Origin: an uncultured Flavobacteriaceae bacterium
GTDB lineage: Bacteria > Bacteroidota > Bacteroidia > Flavobacteriales > Flavobacteriaceae
Assembly: GCA_947504035.1 (NCBI GenBank)
Contig: CANNGA010000003.1
Span: 62,001-126,000 of the forward strand
Direction: 5' to 3'
DNA: 64,000 nucleotides
Under the pieces are notes generated by a model. That model saw nothing but the letters and a program-made list of their open reading frames with translations. It did not search any database and was not told where the DNA came from. Of the stretch, positions 17,404 through 24,655 are shown piece by piece. Positions within the stretch are counted from its first letter, which is position 1, and each line of letters opens with the position of its first letter. A program made the translations under genes and the position numbers.

Positions 17404-19269
17404 ATGACTAAAATTCTAGGGATTGCTGCTTTTTATCATGATGCCGCTGCAGCTGTTGTAATAGACGGAAAAATTAGTGCTGCCGCTCAAGAAGAGCGAT
17501 TTACAAGAATTAAACATACCCCCGACTTTCCTGAGCATGCAATAACATATTGTTTGGAAGAAACTGGTTTATCTATAGACGAATTAGATGCTGTTATTTT
17601 TTATGACAAACCATTACTCACTTTTGAACGTCTTTTACAAACTTATTATGCGTTTGCGCCAAAAGGTATCCGCTCTTTTTTAAAGGCCATTCCCATTTGG
17701 CTCGAGCAAAAGTTATTTCTAAAAAAACAAATCCGCGACGGGCTTCATAAAGTCATGCCTTACGATAAAAAGAAGCTTAAACTCCTTTTCACAGACCATC
17801 ACTTATCACATGCCGCAAGCACTTTTTTTGCATCGCCTTACAATCATGCAGCTATATTAACTATAGATGGCGTAGGAGAATGGGCTACAGCAACCATTAG
17901 TGAAGGAAAAGGAAATAACATTGTTATAAAAAAGGAAATGGCATTCCCGCATTCTGTAGGGCTGTTGTACAGCGCTTTTACTTACTATCTTGGATTTACA
18001 GTAAACTCAGGGGAATACAAACTTATGGGGTTAGCCCCTTATGGCCACCCTAAATCGAAACAAACCCTTAACTATATTAACCAAATTAAAAATCATCTTA
18101 TTTCTATAAAAGAAGATGGTTCCATATGGCTAGATCAATCCTATTTCAATTATGCTACTGGCCTTACCATGACCAACGACAATGCATGGCTACAGCTATT
18201 TAATTTAAAACGGCGAGAGCCTGAATCAGACTTACGCCAAGAGCATTGTAATCTCGCTTATGCCATTCAAAATGTTACAGAAGAAATTGTCTTAAAAATG
18301 GCTGCTTTTGCGAAAACTGTAACAGGAGCTAATCATCTATGTCTCGCTGGTGGGGTTGCTCTAAATTGTGTAGCAAACGGTAAATTATTACAACAACAAA
18401 CATTTAAAGACCTCTATATACAACCCGCTTCTGGAGATGCTGGAGGTGCTCTTGGAGCTGCCCTTGCGGCTTACTATATGTATTATAATAAGCCGCGGAA
18501 AATAGAGGGGGAAAAAGACGAGATGCAGGGTACATATTTAGGCCCTTATTTTTCTAATAAAGAAATTATAAAAATTAATAAACGCTACAAAGCCGTCGCC
18601 TCTCACATTCCTACATTTAATGATTTATCAAAAAAAATAGCTAAAGAAGTTGCTAAAGGCGCCATTGTTGGTTGGTTTCAAGGACGAATGGAATTTGGTC
18701 CAAGAGCTTTAGGGAATCGTAGCATTATTGGAGACCCTTCTAATGCAGAGATGCAAAAAAAGCTAAATCTTAAAATAAAGAAAAGAGAAAGTTTCAGACC
18801 TTTTGCTCCTGCTGTTTTAGCCTCAGATGCTTCTACTTTTTTTAATTTAGAAACAGCATCACCTTATATGACCTTGGTTGCAGACATCAAAAAAAAGATA
18901 CAAAACGATTTGCCTTCTAATTATCATGAATTACCTTTACTGGATAAATTATATTACAAGAGGAGCCATTTACAAGCAATTACACATTTAGACTATTCTG
19001 CAAGGATACAAACAGTACACCAAGATACCAATCCAAAATTTTGGCAATTACTACAAGATGTGAAACAAGAAACTGGAGTTGGAATTTTAATTAATACGAG
19101 TTTTAATGTAAGAGGAGAACCTATTGTTTGTACGCCCGAAGATGCATATTCTTGCTTTATGAATACCGAAATGGACATTCTTGTTATGGAAAATTTCGTG
19201 TATTATAAAACAGATCAATACGAGTGGGATAATAAAGAACGATGGGCAACCGTATTTAAAAAAGATTAA
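17404..19269 (+). CDS. O-carbamoyltransferase (NodU/CmcH/SxtI family)
   Basis: Transfers the carbamoyl group of carbamoyl phosphate, through an ATP-dependent carbamoyl-adenylate, to a hydroxyl of the acceptor. Both domains are present in 621 aa. The Kae1-like N-terminal half has ILGIAAFYHDAAAAVV and the metal/ATP histidines in H132-H133-L-S-H136, then AILTIDGVGEWATA and YKLMGLAPYGHP. The YrdC-like C-terminal half has GRMEFGPRALGNRSIIGDP (427-445) and INTSFNVRGEPIVCTPEDA. The acceptor is unknown. The next two small genes are its usual companions (DUF5989 and SxtJ types), 1 base apart each, so this is a tight three-gene unit. Confidence 0.92.
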   Translation: MTKILGIAAFYHDAAAAVVIDGKISAAAQEERFTRIKHTPDFPEHAITYCLEETGLSIDELDAVIFYDKPLLTFERLLQTYYAFAPKGIRSFLKAIPIWLEQKLFLKKQIRDGLHKVMPYDKKKLKLLFTDHHLSHAASTFFASPYNHAAILTIDGVGEWATATISEGKGNNIVIKKEMAFPHSVGLLYSAFTYYLGFTVNSGEYKLMGLAPYGHPKSKQTLNYINQIKNHLISIKEDGSIWLDQSYFNYATGLTMTNDNAWLQLFNLKRREPESDLRQEHCNLAYAIQNVTEEIVLKMAAFAKTVTGANHLCLAGGVALNCVANGKLLQQQTFKDLYIQPASGDAGGALGAALAAYYMYYNKPRKIEGEKDEMQGTYLGPYFSNKEIIKINKRYKAVASHIPTFNDLSKKIAKEVAKGAIVGWFQGRMEFGPRALGNRSIIGDPSNAEMQKKLNLKIKKRESFRPFAPAVLASDASTFFNLETASPYMTLVADIKKKIQNDLPSNYHELPLLDKLYYKRSHLQAITHLDYSARIQTVHQDTNPKFWQLLQDVKQETGVGILINTSFNVRGEPIVCTPEDAYSCFMNTEMDILVMENFVYYKTDQYEWDNKERWATVFKKD

Positions 19270-19270
19270 C

Positions 19271-19420
19271 ATGGACATACTTAAAGACCTGTGGCTATTT
19301 ATGAAGGAACGAAAAAAATTCTGGTTATTTCCTATCATAATTATATTGTTAGTATTAGGCGTTCTTATTGTATTTGGAGGTAGTAGCGCACTTGCGCCTT
19401 TTGTATATTCACTTTTCTAA
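19271..19420 (+). CDS. DUF5989 (SxtK-like) small membrane protein
   Basis: A 49-aa protein: MDILKDLWLFMKERKKFW, one transmembrane helix (PIIIILLVLGVLIVF), then GGSSALAPFVYSLF. This length and the FMKERKKFWL...GSSALAPFVY pattern are characteristic of DUF5989, which typically sits beside carbamoyltransferase genes; SxtK of saxitoxin clusters is of this type. The frame is open further upstream inside the carbamoyltransferase gene, but the ATG at 19271, 1 base after that stop, gives the family's normal start. Role unknown; perhaps it anchors the carbamoyltransferase at the membrane. Confidence 0.85.
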   Translation: MDILKDLWLFMKERKKFWLFPIIIILLVLGVLIVFGGSSALAPFVYSLF

Positions 19421-19421
19421 A

Positions 19422-19796
19422 ATGACTACTAAGCATACACATACTAGCCCTAATAAAACCTTATTAGCAATTGTTATTGGCTTTATAAGCATTGCCCTAA
19501 TCTTTAAAACATCTTGGACTTTGTGGATCGCTTTAAGCTTAGGTGCTTTAGGTTTGATTTCAAATACTATCGCACTTAAAATTCATGTTTTATGGACACG
19601 CTTAGGTCTCGTATTAGGTCATATCATCCCACCTATTTTACTTTCACTTATCTTTTTTATAGTCCTTTTCCCTTTAGCGCTATTATCAAGATTATTTGGC
19701 GATAAAGACCCTTTACTTTTAAAAAAAACCGATAAAAGTCTTTTTAAAACTGTCGATAAAACATTTGAAAAAGAAACGTTTGAAAAAACCTGGTAG
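19422..19796 (+). CDS. SxtJ-family membrane protein
   Basis: 124 aa with two to three membrane segments: LLAIVIGFISIALIF, LWIALSLGALGLIS and LGHIIPPILLSLIFFIVLF. It ends with a lysine-rich tail containing LSRLFGDKDPLLLKK, a pattern I associate with SxtJ-family proteins. It starts 1 base after the DUF5989 stop; a longer in-frame start exists inside that gene but would add a non-family N-terminus. Conserved next to O-carbamoyltransferases across distant bacteria; biochemical role unknown. Confidence 0.8.
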   Translation: MTTKHTHTSPNKTLLAIVIGFISIALIFKTSWTLWIALSLGALGLISNTIALKIHVLWTRLGLVLGHIIPPILLSLIFFIVLFPLALLSRLFGDKDPLLLKKTDKSLFKTVDKTFEKETFEKTW

Positions 19797-19801
19797 GCCG
19801 C

Positions 19802-20890
19802 TTATTTAGTTCTGTTTTCTAAATACTCACATAGCACTTTAGCCACCAATACATTTCCTTCCGCTGTCCAGTGTTGCTCTTTAATATTATACATAGAAAT
19901 CCCTTTGTTTTGAGCATGACGCAAACTGGGCATTAAATCTATCATTTCAATAGCATGAGTCTTAGCAAAATTAAGGAGTTCTCTATTAGGTAAATCGCGT
20001 TGTAAACTTATACTTTTATCGGCCTCTTGAAGTTTTAACCATAACTCATCGTTAACTTGAACTAGTGATGGAGCTAAAGCAAAAACGACAGGTATATCCA
20101 AAGTTTTTCCATAAGCATTTATTTCCAGCACCAACCGTTTCATAGTTTCATACATAAGTGCTGTTTCTTTTGAGAAGGGTGTTCTACAGATATAGTGTTC
20201 TGGCGGTAAGTCTCCTAATGAAAAATCTTTAGTAGTTTTCTGTTTTATGTTGGCAATGCCTTGTTTAAGCAGTCTAAAAATGTGCGATTTATAATAATAA
20301 GGCAGGGCTTCCTTCTTCTTATAGTTTTGTGAAGGTGGGCTAATTTGCAAACCACCTTCTGTATTAAAAGCGACAGAAGGTCTAGGGTACAACCACTGCG
20401 TTTTATATGTATTATCTGTAAAATCATTTCTAAGATAAATAAGTACTAGAGCAATATCGGGTTTTAATTGGGGAGCCCATTTTTTTAGTACCAAAAGCTC
20501 TTGAACTTGTCCATAGCCGTTTACTCCAAAGTTATACACAGAAGTAGTTTCAAGTTGTTCTTCCATTAGTCTTGTAAAAACGGTTGCGCTATTTACAGAA
20601 ATATTACTCACAAACGAATCTCCCAATACCATAATTTTAACATTTTCATTTTTAGAGTCGAAAGGCACATCTCTGTAGCCCTCAGTATTGGTTTGAATGG
20701 TATGTCTTATACCTCCTTCATAAATAATATTCCCCCGTTTATTTGGAATAAATGTCCACCCTAAATCCTTGTCTACCTGAAACATTAAGTCATGCTCATT
20801 AATTTGAGGCATAAAAAAACGTACTCCTAATTCACATAATACTAAAGTACATACCGTTGAAATTAATAACAGTAAAAAATTTGTTCTCAT
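19802..20890 (-). CDS. SGNH/GDSL hydrolase family protein
   Basis: A 362-aa membrane-anchored or exported protein. It has an N-terminal hydrophobic helix (about 4-22), then VDKDLGWTFIPNKRG, NTEGYRDVPF and the GDS block I, G90-D91-S92 in IMVLGDSFVSN. Further on come FGVNGYGQVQELLVL and DIALVLIYLRND (oxyanion blocks), and a C-terminal block V with the catalytic His in EQHWTAEGN. Such proteins act as glycan O-acetyl esterases or acetyltransferase partners in polysaccharide loci. The start at 20890 (MRTNFLLLL) gives the helix at the N-terminus; 36 further codons are open upstream. It is tail to tail with the SxtJ gene and divergent from the sulfotransferase gene. Confidence 0.8.
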   Translation of the reverse strand: MRTNFLLLLISTVCTLVLCELGVRFFMPQINEHDLMFQVDKDLGWTFIPNKRGNIIYEGGIRHTIQTNTEGYRDVPFDSKNENVKIMVLGDSFVSNISVNSATVFTRLMEEQLETTSVYNFGVNGYGQVQELLVLKKWAPQLKPDIALVLIYLRNDFTDNTYKTQWLYPRPSVAFNTEGGLQISPPSQNYKKKEALPYYYKSHIFRLLKQGIANIKQKTTKDFSLGDLPPEHYICRTPFSKETALMYETMKRLVLEINAYGKTLDIPVVFALAPSLVQVNDELWLKLQEADKSISLQRDLPNRELLNFAKTHAIEMIDLMPSLRHAQNKGISMYNIKEQHWTAEGNVLVAKVLCEYLENRTK

Positions 20891-20981
20891 AATGGATACA
20901 ATAATAAAATTTAATGTACTATTAAAAATCCAATATGCCATGAAGAACTTATTCTTTATATTTACACGTATTAGTAAAACA

Positions 20982-21737
20982 ATGTCAAAGAAAAACATAA
21001 TTATCGTTGGTTATCCTAAAAGTGGCACTACTTGGTTAAGTCGTTTGGTTGCAGAATTAGCATCTTGTCCTTTAATTGGAGATTGGGGGTTTGATCATGT
21101 AAAAGCTTTGTATAAAGAAGGAGAAGAAAGAATATCTACATATAACTGTTATAAAACTCACTATACGTATAACGCTATTTTTTCAGCTAAAGCAGAAACT
21201 GTTTTTAAAATTATTCATGTCATTAGAGACCCTAGAGATGTTGTGATATCTGGAAGTTACTATTTTAAATTTTCAAGTTTATTTCAAAAAATTTTACAAA
21301 AATTTGGATTGATCACTAATCATTCTTCTATTTTCAATGTGTCATATAAAAAAAGAAAAAGAAGAATGATCCATGCCATATTACATGGAGATGCTTCTAT
21401 TAACTCTTGGCTTTCACTATCTTGGTTAGACCACTTAGCATCTTTTAAAGATAAAGATGTACTTACAATTAAATATGAAGATATGCTCATTCGTCCAAAA
21501 GAAGAATGCATAAAAATAATGTCCTTTTTAAATTTAAAAACAGATGACACCCATATACTTAACAGCATAAAAAATCAATCTATTAATACTCGAAAAAAAG
21601 CTTCTTTGGATTCTAAAAACGTTCAATTACAAAAATTAATAAGAGAAGGAAAGCAAGGGTACTGGAAAAATAATTTCACGAAACAAGAAAAAGTAAAGTT
21701 CGAATTGTATTTAAAAAACACCTCTTTTTATAACTAA
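20982..21737 (+). CDS. Sulfotransferase domain protein
   Basis: Transfers sulfate from PAPS to an unknown hydroxyl. The 251-aa protein has a textbook 5'-phosphosulfate loop, P12-K-S-G-T-T-W18 in IIIVGYPKSGTTWLSRLV, and a 3'-phosphate-binding segment, IHVIRDPRDVVISGSYYF. Later VLTIKYEDMLIRPKEEC and a C-terminal GKQGYWKNNFTKQEK complete the fold. The frame is open from 20892, but the ATG at 20982 directly precedes the first strand and is preferred. It is the second sulfotransferase-fold protein of the island; PAPS could come from cysC at the window's left end. Confidence 0.88.
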   Translation: MSKKNIIIVGYPKSGTTWLSRLVAELASCPLIGDWGFDHVKALYKEGEERISTYNCYKTHYTYNAIFSAKAETVFKIIHVIRDPRDVVISGSYYFKFSSLFQKILQKFGLITNHSSIFNVSYKKRKRRMIHAILHGDASINSWLSLSWLDHLASFKDKDVLTIKYEDMLIRPKEECIKIMSFLNLKTDDTHILNSIKNQSINTRKKASLDSKNVQLQKLIREGKQGYWKNNFTKQEKVKFELYLKNTSFYN

Positions 21738-21746
21738 TTGTTAAAG

Positions 21747-22439
21747 ATGTACGAGAAACTAAAAAAAATACTAAAGTGGAACTATTATCAGAATAAAAAA
21801 TTTTATAAGAGTCTCATTAATAAAGATGATCTTTGCTTTGATATTGGCGCTAACGTAGGGACAAAAAGCAAACTATTTCTATCTTTAAACGCTAGAGTTA
21901 TCGCTTTTGAACCTCAATCGACTTGTATTGAACACTTAAAAAAAATTAAACATCCTCAATTTTCTTATTTTAAATGGGGTGTAGGTGCTATAAATGGGGT
22001 ACAGAAATTACAGTTAGCAAATCATATAGAAGTAGCAACTTTTTCCCAGAACTTTATAGATTTCTTTAAAAATGAAAATCTACAATGGAATCAAAATGAA
22101 GATGTTACTATTAAAAAAATAGATACTCTCATTGATGAATTTGGTATACCCGATTATTGTAAGATAGATGTTGAAGGCTATGAGTATAATATTTTATCTC
22201 ATCTAAATCATCAAATTCCAATTATTGAATTTGAGTTTACAGAAGCTTTTTTTTCTGAAACAATAAAATGCATAAAACTCTTAGATACAAGCAATAGAGT
22301 TTACAACTATAATTTAAACGAATGTCCTAAATTCGAATTAGAATCATGGGTGTCTGCGAAAGAAATAATCACTATTTTTAAAAAATTACCAAAAACTAGA
22401 CTTCATGGTAATATTTTTGTAAAACAATGTCCAATTTGA
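21747..22439 (+). CDS. FkbM family methyltransferase
   Basis: 230 aa. Motif I, LCFDIGANVGTKSKLFLSL, is followed by VIAFEPQSTCIEHLKKI; later VTIKKIDTLIDEFGIPDYCKIDVEGYEY is the FkbM signature. It transfers a methyl from SAM, usually to a sugar or polyketide oxygen. The ATG at 21747 is preferred over a TTG at 21738. It overlaps the next radical SAM gene by 13 bases, so the two are translated from one message. Confidence 0.85.
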   Translation: MYEKLKKILKWNYYQNKKFYKSLINKDDLCFDIGANVGTKSKLFLSLNARVIAFEPQSTCIEHLKKIKHPQFSYFKWGVGAINGVQKLQLANHIEVATFSQNFIDFFKNENLQWNQNEDVTIKKIDTLIDEFGIPDYCKIDVEGYEYNILSHLNHQIPIIEFEFTEAFFSETIKCIKLLDTSNRVYNYNLNECPKFELESWVSAKEIITIFKKLPKTRLHGNIFVKQCPI

Positions 22440-23956
22440 AAAATAAAGTTCTCATATTCAACCCTAGAAGTGCCAACCAAAAGCACCGTATTCCAAATTC
22501 CATATTACAAGTAGGCGCTGCTATTTACGGTATTTTCGACTTTGCGTTTGTTGATGGCAATCTAGAAGAAAATCCTTGGTTAAAAATACAATCTTACTTT
22601 AATACAGGAGAGTATAAATATTTTTGCAGTACAGTAATGCCAGGTCCTCAATTAAGACAAGCTATTCCTTTTACTCGCAAAATCAAAGAAGAATTTCCTA
22701 ATACCATAACCATATGGGGGGGCTATTTTGCATCCAACCAATACAAAGTATCTATAGAGGCACCCTATGTAGATTATATCGTGAATGGCCCTGGAGATGT
22801 TACATTTCCTGAATTATTAAAAACATTAGAATCAGGGCACATAGAAGAATTACCTCAACTAAAAAACCTCATCTATCTAGATACTAATGGAAACATCATT
22901 AGAACTAAAAAAGAAGCGCTTCTAGATCAAGATACATTACCTCAACTCCCTTATACGCATCTTAATACCTTCTATAATTTAGAGAATTACTTAAGTCGTA
23001 CCTTTTTAGGAGAGAAAACATTTTCCTATCATTCTAGTTTAGGCTGTCCATTTACATGTTCGTTTTGTGCAGTTGTTCCCATTTATCAAGGGCGTTGGAA
23101 AGCTAAATCTGCACAAACCGTTTATAACGATGTTAAGTACTTTAAAGACAATTTTAATATTGACGCCATAGAGTTTCACGACAATAATTTTTTTACCTCT
23201 AAAAAACGCGTTGTAGAGTTTTCAAAACTCATTAAAGATGACGGAATTACATGGTGGGGCGAAGGCCGCATAGATACCATTAATAAATATGAAGATGAGG
23301 ACTTAAAGCTTATGAAAGCGGCAGGCTGTAAAATGATTTTTTTAGGAGCTGAAACAGGTAATGACGATATCCTGAAGCAAATGAATAAAGGTGGTACCCA
23401 AACCGGTCAAGGCATTAAAGACTTTGCTGCACGTTTATACCCTATTGGTATTATTCCTGAATTTTCGTTTGTATTAGGCATGCCTGCCGATACGCCAGAG
23501 CAAGTTATGGCGCAAATTGAGTGGGACATCAATTTTATCAAAGAAATAAAAGAAATTAACCCAGACGCAGAAATTATAATCTATTTATACAGTCCTGTAG
23601 CTACTGAAGGGTCTGAGTTATATGAGCAAATTCAAAAAGCAGGGTTTAGCTTCCCTAAAAAGTTAGACGATTGGTTAGACCCAAGTTGGGAAAATTTCGA
23701 TTTACGTAAAAATCCGTTAACGCCTTGGCTTACACCAAAAATGGTAGATCGCATTATGAATTTTGAAACCGTATTGAATGGGTACTACCCTACTGCTTCC
23801 GACTTTAGAATTAAAGGCGTGAAAAAAACACTTTTACGCTCCATTTCAAAAATACGTTATAAAACAGGGGTTTACAAATACCCTTACGAAATTAAAGCTT
23901 TGCACAAAATTTGGAAATACAGGCAACCTGAAATACAAGGCTTTTATTCAGAATAA
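22427..23956 (+). CDS. B12-binding-domain radical SAM protein (third of three)
   Basis: A 509-aa protein. The N-terminal half (about 1-150) looks like a cobalamin-binding fold (VLIFNPRSANQKHRIPNSIL, TITIWGGYFASNQY, YVDYIVNGPGDVTFPELL). The radical SAM cluster is C207-x3-C211-x2-C214 in LGCPFTCSFC, followed by FHDNNFFTSKKRVVEFSKL and FLGAETGNDDILKQMNKG. It is only distantly like the pair at 6574 and 8818 and probably does a different step. It overlaps FkbM by 13 bases and the next methyltransferase by 1 base. Substrate unknown. Confidence 0.88.
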   Translation: MSNLKNKVLIFNPRSANQKHRIPNSILQVGAAIYGIFDFAFVDGNLEENPWLKIQSYFNTGEYKYFCSTVMPGPQLRQAIPFTRKIKEEFPNTITIWGGYFASNQYKVSIEAPYVDYIVNGPGDVTFPELLKTLESGHIEELPQLKNLIYLDTNGNIIRTKKEALLDQDTLPQLPYTHLNTFYNLENYLSRTFLGEKTFSYHSSLGCPFTCSFCAVVPIYQGRWKAKSAQTVYNDVKYFKDNFNIDAIEFHDNNFFTSKKRVVEFSKLIKDDGITWWGEGRIDTINKYEDEDLKLMKAAGCKMIFLGAETGNDDILKQMNKGGTQTGQGIKDFAARLYPIGIIPEFSFVLGMPADTPEQVMAQIEWDINFIKEIKEINPDAEIIIYLYSPVATEGSELYEQIQKAGFSFPKKLDDWLDPSWENFDLRKNPLTPWLTPKMVDRIMNFETVLNGYYPTASDFRIKGVKKTLLRSISKIRYKTGVYKYPYEIKALHKIWKYRQPEIQGFYSE

Positions 23957-24639
23957 TGGGAGATTTTCGCAATTTTTTAAAGAAGATAACACATCCATTT
24001 TTAAAAAAGGGATTAACGTATTACTATAGAAAGCCAAGACCTTATACTTATAAAGGCATCACTGTTACCGTACATCCAGATGTGTTTCCACCGCAATTGA
24101 CTTTAAGCACAAAAATTCTTTTAGATTTTATGACGTCTCTACCTCTTAAAACTAAAACGTTTTTAGAACTTGGATGTGGTTCTGGTATAGTCGCACTTTA
24201 TGCCAGACAGAAGGGCGCCATTGTTACCGCCAGTGATATTAATGATACCGCTTTAGAGTATTTAAAAACAGCTTCTAAAAAAAACAATCTTGATATTCGC
24301 TGTACCCATTCTAATTTATTTGAAGCCTTTTCTAAAAAAGCCTTCAATTATATTTTCATTAACCCGCCTTACTACCCTAAAACTCCTGAAAACACCAAAC
24401 AAAAGGCATGGTTTTGTGGTCCTAATTTCGAGTATTTTGAAGCGCTTTTTCAGCAATTACCATCCTATCTAGGTAAAGAGAACAAGACCTATATGATACT
24501 TTCTGAAGATTGTGCCATTCAAAACATTAAAACTATTGCCTTAAAGCACCACGTCCATCTAGAACTCATCCATAAAGAAAAAAAAGTAGGGGAAGAGAAT
24601 TATATTTATAGCATACAATCCAATTCCCCTAATACTTAA
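23956..24639 (+). CDS. Class I methyltransferase with NPPY motif (MTS/HemK-like)
   Basis: 227 aa. Motif I, FLELGCGSGIVALYARQKG, then VTASDINDTALEYLK, and an N136-P-P-Y139 motif in YIFINPPYYPKTPEN. NPPY marks methyltransferases acting on a planar nitrogen (adenine, glutamine amide). Here the partner is a B12-radical SAM gene with which its start overlaps (TAATG), so it more likely serves the island than ribosomes or DNA (inference). It is the last plus-strand gene of the island; a convergent metalloprotease gene follows. Confidence 0.8.
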   Translation: MGDFRNFLKKITHPFLKKGLTYYYRKPRPYTYKGITVTVHPDVFPPQLTLSTKILLDFMTSLPLKTKTFLELGCGSGIVALYARQKGAIVTASDINDTALEYLKTASKKNNLDIRCTHSNLFEAFSKKAFNYIFINPPYYPKTPENTKQKAWFCGPNFEYFEALFQQLPSYLGKENKTYMILSEDCAIQNIKTIALKHHVHLELIHKEKKVGEENYIYSIQSNSPNT

Positions 24640-24655
24640 CTCCAATTATTGGGTA

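Noticed and set aside
17404-19796. Claim that the window encodes saxitoxin-type toxin synthesis
   Set aside because: Only the carbamoyltransferase trio is shared. The core polyketide-like and amidinotransferase genes are absent.
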